A DNA stretch of 64,000 bases from Acidilobus saccharovorans 345-15. Lineage in GTDB: Archaea > Thermoproteota > Thermoprotei_A > Sulfolobales > Acidilobaceae. The position numbers were made by a program, and so were the translations under genes. Location: contig NC_014374.1 in NCBI RefSeq assembly GCF_000144915.1, positions 682,001-746,000 of the forward strand, written 5' to 3'. The notes under the pieces were generated by a model. That model had not been told where the DNA came from, ran no database searches, and worked only from the letters and a program-made list of their open reading frames with translations. Positions 25,698 to 34,601 of the stretch are shown here, in pieces; within the stretch, counting starts at the first letter, position 1, and each line of letters begins with the position of its first letter.

Positions 25698-25741
25698 AGC
25701 CCTTTTATTTTGGTATGCCCTCCCTCCTCCCAGGTGAAACT

Positions 25742-26086
25742 TTGAGCTTCACGAGCACTGACATAATAATCACGACGTCCAACGACGTGCCGGGCCACAG
25801 GGTTGTCAAGGTCCTGGGCGTGGCCCTGGGCATAACGGTGAGGTCAAGGGGGCTCGGGGGCAACCTGCTCGCGAGCCTCAGGTCCCTGGTCGGGGGCGAG
25901 ATCAAAGAATACACGGAGATGTCAGAGCAGGCTAGGATACAGGCCATACAGAGGATGGTGGAGCACGCCAAGAGCATGGGCGCCAACGCGGTCATAGCCT
26001 TCAGGCTGGACTCAAACGAGATAGGCGAGACGATGGACGAGATAATAGCCTACGGCACCGCCGTGGTGGTCGAGCCCACCGCCTGA
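25742..26086 (+). CDS. YbjQ/UPF0145 family protein
   Basis: 114 residues from the TTG at 25742. GGTGA lies 4 bases before it, the TATA box at 25690 predicts a transcript starting near 25719, and the family fold begins soon after at DIIITTSNDVPGHRVVKVLG; an ATG at 25715 is a poorer start. GANAVIAFRLDSNEIGETMD and the final IAYGTAVVVE are family hallmarks. YbjQ proteins form homopentamers; a metal-binding role has been suggested but the function is unknown. Cytosolic, monocistronic by spacing. Confidence 0.85.
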   Translation: MSFTSTDIIITTSNDVPGHRVVKVLGVALGITVRSRGLGGNLLASLRSLVGGEIKEYTEMSEQARIQAIQRMVEHAKSMGANAVIAFRLDSNEIGETMDEIIAYGTAVVVEPTA

Positions 26087-26128
26087 GGCGTCTGGCCTCG
26101 CGGCTCACACAGCTGGCAAGGCCAAACG

Positions 26129-26138
26129 CTTTAAAGTG
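26129..26138 (+). promoter_or_regulatory. TATA box for the ferritin-like gene
   Basis: CTTTAAAGTG centred about 28 bases before the GTG at 26162, consistent with a leaderless transcript. Confidence 0.5.
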
Positions 26139-26161
26139 TGTGAGGGTCTCCTGTAAGTCGC

Positions 26162-26638
26162 GTGGCACCGATGTCATCAGCTGACCTCAGGGCCAGGCTC
26201 GAGGGCTGGGCCAAGACTGAGGTGGCCCACGCAAACAGGCTCTCCGAGACCGCCAGGAGGGCCAGGAGCCCCCTGGTGAGGGCCGTGCTCACGGCCATAG
26301 CCGTTGACTCTGAGAAGCACTACCAGCTGCTCATGATAGCGGAGGAGCTGCTCACGAAAAGCGAGCTCAGCGTTGACGAGTTCGAGGGCACGCTTAACGA
26401 CATAAGGGAGCACATAGCTACTGAGGAGGACGCGATCAAGTTCTTCGAGTCCCAGCTCAGGGACCCCGCCGTGGCCTCAAACCTGCAGCTGACCTTCGTG
26501 CTCAAGCTCCTGCTGAGGGACGAGAAGTTCCACCACATAGTCCTTCACGACCTCTACCAGGCCCTGGTGAGGGGCAGGATAATTGGGCAGGGCGAGGAGT
26601 GGGAGGAGCTCTACAGGGAGCTCGACAGGTACCTGTAG
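26162..26638 (+). CDS. Ferritin-like / rubrerythrin-type four-helix protein
   Basis: 158 residues, almost all helical. Carboxylate/His positions fit a diiron four-helix bundle: TEVAHANRL in helix 1, AVDSEKHYQLL in helix 2, IATEEDAIKFFESQL in helix 3 and RDEKFHHIVLHDL in helix 4. There is no rubredoxin CxxC domain, so it is a short ferritin-like protein, probably for iron or peroxide handling. GTG 26162 is the leaderless start; an ATG three codons in is the alternative. Its own promoter separates it from the YbjQ gene. Confidence 0.78.
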   Translation: MAPMSSADLRARLEGWAKTEVAHANRLSETARRARSPLVRAVLTAIAVDSEKHYQLLMIAEELLTKSELSVDEFEGTLNDIREHIATEEDAIKFFESQLRDPAVASNLQLTFVLKLLLRDEKFHHIVLHDLYQALVRGRIIGQGEEWEELYRELDRYL

Positions 26639-26681
26639 CCAGCTTAAAGCTTAGCCCTGCCCAGGACGTTGGGGCAGGCCC

Positions 26682-27812
26682 TTGGACAGGGGCTCGAGGC
26701 TGCTGTGGGCCAGCTGGACCTTCAGCGTAGCCAACGGCCTATCGTCGCCGGTCCTGGGCCTCTACCTCTTCACCGGGGGCTCCATGGAGGTCTCCGTGGA
26801 GTTCTACATAGTGGGCGCGGCCTTCATACTGGCGACCTACATAGCCGTCGGCATGTCAAGCGGCAGGCTCAGGTCGACGGCCTCCCTCTACAGGCCGGGC
26901 CTCGCCCTGCTGGCGGCCTTCTACTTCACCCTCCTGGCCCTGGGCCCCAGGGCCCACAGCTGCGTGCCTCCCTTGGCTGCACTCTACGGGGTGGCCTCCG
27001 GGCTTTACTGGAGCGGCTGGGACATAGTCTACTACGAGTTCATAAGCGACAGGCTGACGTTCTTCAACAGGCTCTCCTACCTGGGGTTCGCCTCGTCCCT
27101 GGCGCTGCCAGCCATTTACGGCGGCGTCCTGGCGGCGCTCAGGTCCTCGGGCTACTACGTGCTCTTCGCCTCATCGGCTGTCGGCCTCGCGGTGGCCAGC
27201 GCCCTAATGCCGAGCCTCAGGCCGAGCCTGGGGAGCTTCTCGGTGCTCCACATGGCCTCGCTCCCAGCCAGGGACAGGAGGTACGGGGGCCTCGTGACCG
27301 CGCTCTCGATGCTCTTCGGCTACGGCTACTCCACGTCCTACGTTAACCCCATACTGACGTACGTCTACTTCGGCGACAGCTACTCCAGGTTCGCCGAGTT
27401 CAACTACGCGCTCAACGTCCTCGGGGTTGCCGTCGTGAGGGCCAGGAGGTGGATGGCGAGCAGGCTCGGCGCTGGCAACCTGGTGCTGTACTCCTCCGCC
27501 GCCCTTATGGCGTCAGCCGCCGCCACTGCTGTGACCTGGAGGGCGGCCCCGGCGTACCTAGTGGCCTCCTCGTTCATGGGGCAGATGGTGACCTTCGTTG
27601 ACGTAGAGACGTGGAACTCCATGAGGCACGACAGGTTCGCCGAGTACATGACCAACAGGCACCTCATGCTCAACACCGGCAGGGTGACGGCCAGCCTCCT
27701 GGTCCTCGCCGTAGTGAACTTCCTGGGCCCCTTCACCTCGCCCCTGGTGCCAGGCGCCTTCGCCCTGGCCGGGGGGTCGTACTTCAAGGTCATCAGGAGG
27801 GACAAGCCTTAA
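26682..27812 (+). CDS. MFS-type membrane transporter
   Basis: 376 residues with 10-12 hydrophobic segments and short loops (for example GVAVVRARRWMASRLGAGNL between the halves). The pattern fits a major facilitator permease, though the classical loop motif after segment 2 is weak. TTG start. No ligand can be inferred; neighbours (ferritin-like protein, amidohydrolase) give no clear clue. A short intergenic gap to the amidohydrolase suggests co-transcription is possible, but a TATA-like AAGCTTATATTTTA also precedes that gene. Confidence 0.65.
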   Translation: MDRGSRLLWASWTFSVANGLSSPVLGLYLFTGGSMEVSVEFYIVGAAFILATYIAVGMSSGRLRSTASLYRPGLALLAAFYFTLLALGPRAHSCVPPLAALYGVASGLYWSGWDIVYYEFISDRLTFFNRLSYLGFASSLALPAIYGGVLAALRSSGYYVLFASSAVGLAVASALMPSLRPSLGSFSVLHMASLPARDRRYGGLVTALSMLFGYGYSTSYVNPILTYVYFGDSYSRFAEFNYALNVLGVAVVRARRWMASRLGAGNLVLYSSAALMASAAATAVTWRAAPAYLVASSFMGQMVTFVDVETWNSMRHDRFAEYMTNRHLMLNTGRVTASLLVLAVVNFLGPFTSPLVPGAFALAGGSYFKVIRRDKP

Positions 27813-27854
27813 GCTTATATTTTAGCCTGGCCTCCCTGGGCCAGGTGCCTGACG

Positions 27855-29117
27855 GTGGGCACGCTCGTTATAGAGGACGCGCTTATCTTCGACTCCTCCG
27901 GGAGGCAGCCCTTCAGGGGCACTGTAGTAGTAAAGGATAACGTAATAGAGGACGTCGGGACCAGGGGCGAGGTCAGCCCCCCTGAGGGGGCCAGGGTGGT
28001 GGAGGCCAGGGGCATGTTCCTGATGCCTGGCCTCATAGACGCCCACCTCCACCTCACGGGCTCAAGGAGCGGGAGGATAGAGGAGGACCTGGTGACCCCC
28101 ATAGGCGTCTTCTTCGCCAGGGCCGTGAGGGACCTGGAGGCCCTGGCCGACGCGGGCTTCACCACAGTGGTGGACGCCGGCAGCATAGTTGGGCTTCACC
28201 TGAGGGACGCCGTGGCCGAGGGCACCGTGAGGGGGCCCAGGGTGGTGGCCGCGGGCCCCGTGCTCTCGCAGACCTTCGGCCACGCCGACGTCCACTACCT
28301 ACCAGTTGAGTGGGTCGACTACAGGACCACCAGGAAGCTCACCCCGTTCGCGTCGCTGATATGCGACGGGGAGGCCGAGTGCAGGAAGGCCGCCAGGCAC
28401 GCCATGAGGGAGGGGGCCGACTTCATAAAGGTCATGGCGTCGGGAGGGGTCCTAAGCCAGAGGGACAGGCCCGAGTACAGGCAGTTCACGCTCGAGGAGC
28501 TGAAGGCTATTGTAGACGAGGCCAGGGCCGCCAACAGGTGGGTCCACGCCCACGCGGAGGGCAAGGCTGGCATAGTGAACGCCGCCAGGGCAGGGGTCAA
28601 GATAGTGGCCCACTGCGACATGATGGACGAGGAGGCCGCGGAGGAGGTCCTCAAGGCCGGGGCGACCTGCGTGCCCACGTTCGCCATCGACTACAGGCTG
28701 CTGGAGGAGGGCCAGAAGCTTGGGGTGCCCGAGTGGGGCATGAGGAAGATAGCTGAGCTGGCGGACATACACCTAGAGAACATAAGGAGGGCCTACAGGA
28801 TGGGCGTGAGGCTGGCCACGGGCACGGACTTCTCGGGCGGCGTGGGCAGGCACGGCGAGAACGCGGAGGAGGTGGCAATCTTTGTCGAGAAGGTCGGCAT
28901 GACCCCGCAGGAGGCCCTCATAGCTGCCACCAGGAACGCAGCTTACGCCGCCGGCCTGGAGGGCAGGGCGGGCATAATAGCCAAGGGGGCCCTGGCGGAC
29001 CTCATACTCGTCGACGGCAACCCGCTTGATAACGTCAGGGCCCTCACCGACAGGTCAAGGGTAAAGCTGGTGGTCAGGGGAGGGGAGGTAATTAAGGACC
29101 TGACCACCAGGGCCTGA
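27855..29117 (+). CDS. Amidohydrolase (imidazolonepropionase/prolidase-like)
   Basis: 420 residues. Metal-dependent TIM-barrel hydrolase: GLIDAHLHLTGS gives the HxH pair (64 and 66), DFIKVMASGGVLS the probable carboxylated Lys 192, HAHAEGK His 231/233, KIVAHCDMMD His 253 and ATGTDFSGG Asp 325. NAAYAAGLEGRAGIIAKGALADLILVDGNP is the usual C-terminal beta-sandwich signature, split here over several elements. Members of this subgroup cleave Xaa-Pro dipeptides or other cyclic amides. GTG/TTG-type start near 27855. Cytosolic. Confidence 0.85.
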   Translation: MGTLVIEDALIFDSSGRQPFRGTVVVKDNVIEDVGTRGEVSPPEGARVVEARGMFLMPGLIDAHLHLTGSRSGRIEEDLVTPIGVFFARAVRDLEALADAGFTTVVDAGSIVGLHLRDAVAEGTVRGPRVVAAGPVLSQTFGHADVHYLPVEWVDYRTTRKLTPFASLICDGEAECRKAARHAMREGADFIKVMASGGVLSQRDRPEYRQFTLEELKAIVDEARAANRWVHAHAEGKAGIVNAARAGVKIVAHCDMMDEEAAEEVLKAGATCVPTFAIDYRLLEEGQKLGVPEWGMRKIAELADIHLENIRRAYRMGVRLATGTDFSGGVGRHGENAEEVAIFVEKVGMTPQEALIAATRNAAYAAGLEGRAGIIAKGALADLILVDGNPLDNVRALTDRSRVKLVVRGGEVIKDLTTRA

Positions 29118-29191
29118 CCTTTCACCTGTTAAAAGTTACCCTAACACGTAAATGCGTCCCTTTCACTCCTTAATGGGAAAAGGGAACCGCG

Positions 29192-31753
29192 TTGAGAGCC
29201 TGCGCCGACCTGGGCCCTGACCTGACGCCCGCGTGCATAAACGTTGAGCTCACGGACGAGGCGCTGCTGGCCGACGGCAGGGTGATAGCCAGGCTCAGCG
29301 ACGTTAGGAGGGCCTTCGTGGAGCCAGGGGTTAACGTCAGCAGGCTTGTGCTTGAGCTGAACGACGGGAGGCAGGTGGAGGCCCTCTACTTCACCAGGCC
29401 CAGGGAGGAGGACTTCAGGAGGATGGCTGAGGCCATAAACAGGAGGCTCAGGGCTGAGGGCGAGCAGGCGGGGCGGGGCGGCAGCAGGAGGGAGAGGAGG
29501 GCGAGCACTATAAGGTGGCTCTACACCTTCGCGAGGCCCTACAGGAGGAGGCTCATAATAGGCACCTCCCTGGCCCTCGTGGCCACCGCCCTCAACCTGG
29601 TCCCCCCGTACCTGCTGAAGGTGCTCATAGACAGCGTCCTTGAAAGTCCAACTCACCCGCGCGGCCTCTTTACAGAGCTCATAGCCACGCTCCTGGGCTC
29701 CTACGTGGCGCTCACCATAGTGTCTGCGGTTCAGAACTACGTGCTGAACTCCACCGGCTCCATGATAATAAACCACATAAGGCATGAGCTCTACAGGCAC
29801 GTGGTCAACAACGTCGAGGCGTCGTTCATAGACAGGGTGACGCCGTCAAGGATACTCTCAAGGCTCACCACGGACGCCGGCAACACCAACTGGCTCATGG
29901 TCTGGGGGCTGCCGACAGTGCTGACCAACGTGCTCACTGTGATAGGCATAGGCGTCATACTCTTCACCATGGACGCCAGGCTGGCCATTTACTTAGTCAT
30001 ACCGGTGCCCCTGGTGGCCTACATGATATACAGCTACAGGAGGAAGTCGCACAGGCTCTACCACAGGAACTGGAGGAACAGCGCTGACGTCACCTCACTC
30101 ATAAACGACACCGTGCCTAACTACGTTGTCATAAGGTCCTTCGGCAAGGAGGAGGCCGTCAGCTCAAGGCTTGAGTCGGGCCTCAGGAGGCTCCTCAGGT
30201 CAAGCATAGACATAACAATCATGAACCAGACCTACTGGCCCCTCCTGGGCTTCCTGCTCTCCCTGGCCACGGTAGTCATATGGTGGGTCGGGGGCACAGA
30301 GGTCATAAGCGGCGCGGTTAAGCTGGGCGTCCTGGTGGCGTTTGTTGCCTACGCGAGCCAGTTCTACGCGCCGATAAACAACCTGGGAAACGTGCTCCCC
30401 TTCGTCCAGCAGTCCCTCACCTCTGCCGACAGGCTCAGGGAGCTGCTCGAGGCCCCAGCCTCGGGCCAGGGAGGCAGTGAGAGGCCCAACATGAGGGGCG
30501 ACGTGGAGTTCAAGGACGTGACGTTCGGCTACGACCCGCTGGTCCCCGTGGTCAAGGGGGTGAACATAAGGGTCAGGGGAGGCTCGAGGGTAGCCGTAGT
30601 GGGCCGCTCCGGCTCAGGCAAGAGCACGCTGGTCAAGCTGCTCCTCGGCCTCTACAGGCCCCAGGAGGGCTCAATAACCGTTGACGGCGTCGACGTGAGC
30701 AGGATTGACAGGAGGTACTTCATGTCGAGGGTGGCCTACGTGCCCCAGGACGTGACCCTGTTCTACGACACGATTGGGAACAACATAGCCTTCGGGGCGG
30801 AGAGGCCCGTGGGCCCCAGGGAGATAATAGAGGCCGCCAGGGCCGCCATGATACATGGCGAGATAGCCCAGTTCCCGCTGGCATATGACACGATAGCCGG
30901 CGAGAGGGGCACGTACCTCTCTGGCGGGCAGAGGCAGAGGGTTGGGATAGCGAGGGCGCTCATAAAGGACCCTGACCTGGTCATACTTGATGAGGCCACG
31001 TCAAACCTTGACGTCGAGAGCGAGACGCTGGTGTACCAGGCCATAACTAACCTGACAAGGGGGAGGACCACCATAATGATAACCCACAACCCGGTCGAGA
31101 TCATGGGGGCCGAGCAGGTGGTGGTAATGGAGGACGGCAGGGTGGTGGAGGTCGGCACGCCGAGGGAGCTCATGGAGTCCCACGGCAAGCTCTACGAGCT
31201 CATGTCGTCCTACGGCTACAGCGAGTACGTCCCGCCCCCGCCCCCCAGGCCCGCGAGGGAGGCGCCGATCGTAGAGGACCCGTCAGCGGTCAAGGTTATG
31301 CCCTCGGGCAGGGGGAGCCTTGTGGACGTAAGCATAGACGGGGTCACGCACAGGGGCCTGAGGCCCAAGCTTCTCTTCCCGATAACCCATCCCGAGGTTG
31401 TTGGCCTCTACGACGGCGAGGGCAACGAGGTCGCCATAATACTTGACATGAACAGGCTTGACGAGGCCTCCAGGAGGGCCCTGGCCGACGCCATAAGGAG
31501 GGGCCTGGTGAAGTACAGGGTCTCCAGGATCAAGGACATCGTGGCCACGGGCGACGGGCTCTCATGGAGGGTGATAGCAGTGGACGGCTCCAGGAGCTTC
31601 GAGGCCTCCGTGCTGTCCCAGAGCAGGGGCGACGTCCTGCTGCTGAACAACAGGATAGCCGTGATAGACAGCAGGAGCGGCGTGATATACGAGGTCTACC
31701 CTGACCAGCTCGACGGCAGGAGCCTTAAGCTGCTCAGGGAGACGGTCGGCTAA
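29192..31753 (+). CDS. ABC exporter with PH-like N-domain and DUF1854 tail
   Basis: 853 residues. Residues 15-90 form a small beta domain (INVELTDEALLADGRVIARL) like a PH/YokE fold. About 110-400 is a six-helix exporter domain. The ATPase domain has Walker A GRSGSGKST (471-479), signature LSGGQRQRVG (from 576), Walker B LVILDEATS and the switch His in ITHNPVE. After residue 700 a DUF1854 domain follows (LFPITHPEVVGLYDGEGNEV). DUF1854 is known alongside ABC exporters in bacteria, in some cases in cyanophycin-related loci; its role is unclear. One polypeptide with both domains, forming a homodimer, would make a complete exporter. Substrate unknown. Confidence 0.88.
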   Translation: MRACADLGPDLTPACINVELTDEALLADGRVIARLSDVRRAFVEPGVNVSRLVLELNDGRQVEALYFTRPREEDFRRMAEAINRRLRAEGEQAGRGGSRRERRASTIRWLYTFARPYRRRLIIGTSLALVATALNLVPPYLLKVLIDSVLESPTHPRGLFTELIATLLGSYVALTIVSAVQNYVLNSTGSMIINHIRHELYRHVVNNVEASFIDRVTPSRILSRLTTDAGNTNWLMVWGLPTVLTNVLTVIGIGVILFTMDARLAIYLVIPVPLVAYMIYSYRRKSHRLYHRNWRNSADVTSLINDTVPNYVVIRSFGKEEAVSSRLESGLRRLLRSSIDITIMNQTYWPLLGFLLSLATVVIWWVGGTEVISGAVKLGVLVAFVAYASQFYAPINNLGNVLPFVQQSLTSADRLRELLEAPASGQGGSERPNMRGDVEFKDVTFGYDPLVPVVKGVNIRVRGGSRVAVVGRSGSGKSTLVKLLLGLYRPQEGSITVDGVDVSRIDRRYFMSRVAYVPQDVTLFYDTIGNNIAFGAERPVGPREIIEAARAAMIHGEIAQFPLAYDTIAGERGTYLSGGQRQRVGIARALIKDPDLVILDEATSNLDVESETLVYQAITNLTRGRTTIMITHNPVEIMGAEQVVVMEDGRVVEVGTPRELMESHGKLYELMSSYGYSEYVPPPPPRPAREAPIVEDPSAVKVMPSGRGSLVDVSIDGVTHRGLRPKLLFPITHPEVVGLYDGEGNEVAIILDMNRLDEASRRALADAIRRGLVKYRVSRIKDIVATGDGLSWRVIAVDGSRSFEASVLSQSRGDVLLLNNRIAVIDSRSGVIYEVYPDQLDGRSLKLLRETVG

Positions 31754-31793
31754 GCCCAAAAGTCCTCGGGGCCCAGGGTCCGCGGGGGCAGGG

Positions 31794-32465
31794 TTGAGCT
31801 GCGACCTGGTCAAGGTCTCCGAGGAGGCCAGGGGAAGGGGCGTCTTTGTGGTCTACACCACGGTTGAGCTCAGGGAAAGGGCCGACGGCGACCCCCTGGG
31901 CGGCGTCGTCTCAGACTACGTGGCCTACTTGAGGTCCTCCCTCACCCTTGATGGGCTCAAGTATCACCCGGTGGTCAGGGCCTACAGGGACTTCTTCTGG
32001 AGGCTCGGCATAGACCCCACCAAGGTGAGGCCGAGCTCCGAGGCGCTGGCGAGGAGGGCCCTGAGGGGCGAGTTTCCCAGGGTGAGCCCGCTGGTTGACG
32101 CGGGAAACCTCGCCTCCCTGAGGACCCTCGTGCCCATAGGCATCTACGACCTCGACCTGGCCTCCCCTCCGTTCACCATAACGCTGTCGAGGGGCAGGGT
32201 CAAGTTCTACCCCATAGGGGGCAGGGAGCAGGAGCTGCCCGAGGGGTACCCAATAATGGTTGACTCCAGGGGCGTGGTGGTGCACCTTTACGCCCACAGG
32301 GACTCATCGCTAACCTCGGTGAGGGAGTCCACCAGGAGGGCGCTGATAGTGGGCACCGGCGTCCCAGGGGTTGAGAAGGGGCTGGTGGGCCAGGCCGTTG
32401 AGCTCACGGTCAAGCTGTCCTCAGCGGTGGGCTGGGCCCAGGAGGGCCCCACCTGCGAGGCCTAA
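31794..32465 (+). CDS. B3/B4 (tRNA-editing-like) domain protein
   Basis: 223 residues. AYRDFFWRLGIDPTKVRPSS followed by ALARRALRG, then NLASLRTLVPIGIYDLDL, is the B3/4 domain found in the PheRS beta subunit and in free-standing COG3382 proteins. LIVGTGVPGV and the preceding RDS segment are typical too. Free-standing versions may hydrolyse mischarged tRNA or unrelated substrates; the function is unproven. Start TTG, 40 bases after the ABC exporter, same strand. Confidence 0.8.
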   Translation: MSCDLVKVSEEARGRGVFVVYTTVELRERADGDPLGGVVSDYVAYLRSSLTLDGLKYHPVVRAYRDFFWRLGIDPTKVRPSSEALARRALRGEFPRVSPLVDAGNLASLRTLVPIGIYDLDLASPPFTITLSRGRVKFYPIGGREQELPEGYPIMVDSRGVVVHLYAHRDSSLTSVRESTRRALIVGTGVPGVEKGLVGQAVELTVKLSSAVGWAQEGPTCEA

Positions 32466-32517
32466 GTGCTGATCAACTTATAACCTTTGCCAAGGCTTTC
32501 CTCCCGGTGGGGAAACG

Positions 32518-32868
32518 GTGAACATGTTCCAGGCCCTGGGAGTCAGCCTCTCGTCGCCGACGGGCATAGCCATCACCATAATAGAGTTCCTGCTCGGCTT
32601 TGGCGCCGGGTACGTGCTGTTCAAGGGGCTTAAGTACATAATTGCGTTCTTCCTTATACTAATAGTAGGCGACCTCCTGAGCGTGTGGAAGATCAGCGCG
32701 CTGAACTTCAAGTCCCTGGCCGCCGGTGTGGCCTCAGGCAACACGACGGAGCTGGCGGAGGGCCTCAGGTCGCTCGCGCCGTTCCTGGGCATCATAGAGC
32801 CCCTGTTCACGTCAATCATAATATTCGTGGGGTTCCTGATAGGGGCCGCGGTGGCCTTCTTCAAGTAA
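32518..32868 (+). CDS. Small membrane protein, unknown
   Basis: 116 residues with three hydrophobic stretches (about 17-35, 40-56 and 92-114) and a short polar segment with NTTELAEGLRS between. GTG 32518 is taken as start; an ATG two codons later follows GGTG and is equally possible. Not recognised. It stands alone, convergent with the DsrE gene. Confidence 0.6.
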   Translation: MNMFQALGVSLSSPTGIAITIIEFLLGFGAGYVLFKGLKYIIAFFLILIVGDLLSVWKISALNFKSLAAGVASGNTTELAEGLRSLAPFLGIIEPLFTSIIIFVGFLIGAAVAFFK

Positions 32869-32870
32869 AT

Positions 32871-32876
32871 AAAAAA
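32871..32876 (-). terminator. T-run terminator of the DsrE-family gene
   Basis: Six T on the reverse strand about 50 bases after the stop at 32923, preceded by a C/T-rich stretch. It abuts the end of the convergent gene. Confidence 0.4.
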
Positions 32877-32922
32877 GGAGAAAGAGAAGGGGGATGGTAG
32901 GGGCTTTTTACGGGCTAGCGGC

Positions 32923-33345
32923 TCATATGTAGAGGATCACATCGGATGAGGCGGCCTCGCTGAGGAAGGTGGCTACCCCGGCTATGTCATCTACTAGGCC
33001 TGGGTCGAAGTCCTCCTTTTTGAGCCCTAGCATGTCAGCCACGAGGCTGCACGCCACGACCCTCACCTTGCCCTCCCTCTTGGCGTCCCTCAGCATCGAG
33101 TGCCAGCTCACGTTCCTCTGCGACAGGTACTTCATGGCCGCGTCCCTGTACTCCTCGTAGTCCTTGCCTAGCTTCGAGAACCTCTCGACCTCGCCCCTCC
33201 TGAAGGCCACCTGGGCGAAGCTGAGGAAAATGAAGACCTCCATGCCCTCAGCGACCGCGCCCTGAGCTATCACCGCGGCCGAGAGGAGCTTCTCGTAGGT
33301 CGGGGATATGAGGAATATCGAGACCTTCCCTGCCAAGCCCCGCAC
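32923..33345 (-). CDS. DsrE/DsrF-family protein
   Basis: 140 residues. VSIFLISPTYEKLLSAAVIA and the amphipathic EGMEVFIFLSFAQVAF give the Rossmann-like DsrE fold, and VRVVACSLVADMLGLKKEDF carries the single Cys of the DsrE2-like peroxiredoxin group. These proteins bind or transfer sulfane sulfur. It is divergent from the encapsulin fusion gene with about 130 bases between, so the two may be co-regulated. Thiol/sulfur role is from family knowledge. Confidence 0.75.
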   Translation of the reverse strand: MRGLAGKVSIFLISPTYEKLLSAAVIAQGAVAEGMEVFIFLSFAQVAFRRGEVERFSKLGKDYEEYRDAAMKYLSQRNVSWHSMLRDAKREGKVRVVACSLVADMLGLKKEDFDPGLVDDIAGVATFLSEAASSDVILYI

Positions 33346-33350
33346 CCACT

Positions 33351-33394
33351 TTCTATAAATAGAGAGGGTCCATTTATTTTTTCTATTTAGAGAA
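33351..33394. promoter_or_regulatory. Two related operator-like sites
   Basis: TTCTATAAATAGAGAG (33351-33366; arms TCTAT/ATAGA around AA) and TTCTATTTAGAGAA (33381-33394) lie 30 bases apart start to start. They sit just upstream of the DsrE gene and about 90 bases before the encapsulin start. The spacing of about three helical turns suggests a regulator binding side by side. Confidence 0.35.
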
Positions 33395-33482
33395 AAACGT
33401 GCAGCTCACGGCTTGGCCCCTTCGCCTCCCACGACTGCATATCAATATTAACCTGCAGCTCCACAAAAGCGCGGTGCAGCGC

Positions 33483-34538
33483 TTGCTCTCAAGGAATCCA
33501 ACGGAGCCCTCGCAGAGGGTTGAGGGCTCAGGGGTCGCCCAGGCGGTGAGGCTTGCCATAATAGCTGAGCTCGACGCCATAAACCTCTACCAGCAGCTCG
33601 CCGACGCCGTGAGCGACGAATCCGTGAGGAAGGTCCTCCTGGACGTGGCCGGCGAGGAGAAGACCCACTTCGGCGAGTTCCTCGAGCTGCTCAGGAGGCT
33701 TGACCCGGAGCAGGTCAAGGAGCTGGAGGCTGGGTCCAAGGAGGTGGCCTCGCTGGTCAGCGGCCAGGTTAAGGTCCAGGGCGACCCGAGGGACCCACAG
33801 CCGCTTGGGCCGCTGAGCGGCGAGGAGGCCGAGTCCCTCAGGTCGGCCATAGCCGAGGCCCTGGGCAGGGCCAGGGCCCTGAGGTCTTCACTGCCAGTGA
33901 CGGTGCTGGGCGACGGCTCCCTCGTGGCCCCATCAGAGGCCATAACCGAGGGGGACGTGATTAAGGCCTCCTCCCAGCCCGTGCAGCTCTCGAGGCTCAT
34001 AACCTACTTCGATGTGGAGCAGGACCTCATAGACTACTCCCGCAGGCTCTCCGCCCCCCTCAGGCCGGCCTCAGCCGCCAGGGCCGCCTCGCTCCTTGGC
34101 CTCGAGGAGGACGCGCTCATAGCCAACTCGCTGGCGTCCTCGGCCTCGGTCAAGGAGGCCGGCAGCTGGTCGTCCCCAGGCTCGTTCACCTCCCTCCTGG
34201 CCAAGGCCCTGGAGGACCTGAAGGTCAGGTACCCCTCCTACCTGCTGATAATTTCCCCCTCGACGAGGGCCAGGCTGGCCTCGGTGGTTGACCCAGCCGG
34301 GGTTGACGAGCTGAGCAGGGCCTCGAGGCTGGTCGACAGGGTCGTCGTCTCCCCTGGCGTGGGCGACGGCGTAGCCATCCTGGTTCCGCCCTACCCTGAC
34401 GTCGCTGACGTAGTGGTGGGCTCGGACCTGAGGCTTGACTACCTTGGCCCCAGCGGGAGCTCCCACAGGTTCGCCATCTGGGAGACCGCAGCCGTGAGGG
34501 TCAAGTCGCCCCAGGCCATAGCCGTAATTACGGGCTGA
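33483..34538 (+). CDS. Ferritin-like/encapsulin shell fusion protein
   Basis: 351 residues from TTG 33483; GGTG lies 6 bases upstream and the N-terminus LLSRNPT matches the Pyrococcus furiosus fusion (LSINPT as I recall it). GTG 33474 is the alternative. Residues 22-75 are a ferritin-like cargo domain: AIIAELDAINLYQQLADAV and DVAGEEKTHFGEFLELL, with Glu 29, Glu 58/59 and His 62 as iron ligands. From about 115 the HK97-fold encapsulin domain follows: RYPSYLLIISPSTRARL, VVVSPGVGDGVAILV, DVVVGSDLRLDYLG and the final HRFAIWETAAVRVKSPQAI split across strands. It should self-assemble into a protein compartment holding its own ferroxidase. Known in euryarchaea; protects from iron/oxidative stress. 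Confidence 0.9.
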   Translation: MLSRNPTEPSQRVEGSGVAQAVRLAIIAELDAINLYQQLADAVSDESVRKVLLDVAGEEKTHFGEFLELLRRLDPEQVKELEAGSKEVASLVSGQVKVQGDPRDPQPLGPLSGEEAESLRSAIAEALGRARALRSSLPVTVLGDGSLVAPSEAITEGDVIKASSQPVQLSRLITYFDVEQDLIDYSRRLSAPLRPASAARAASLLGLEEDALIANSLASSASVKEAGSWSSPGSFTSLLAKALEDLKVRYPSYLLIISPSTRARLASVVDPAGVDELSRASRLVDRVVVSPGVGDGVAILVPPYPDVADVVVGSDLRLDYLGPSGSSHRFAIWETAAVRVKSPQAIAVITG

Positions 34539-34543
34539 TTTTT
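34539..34543 (+). terminator. T-run terminator after the encapsulin gene
   Basis: TTTTTATTTATAATTATT follows the stop codon directly, a typical archaeal T-rich end. The next promoter (TATTTTTAAG at 34563-34572) lies just beyond and serves the Stt3 gene. Confidence 0.45.
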
Positions 34544-34601
34544 ATTTATAATTATTCACAAAGTATTTTTAAGTTGGCCCCTGTCATTCTCGTGAGAAGA
34601 C

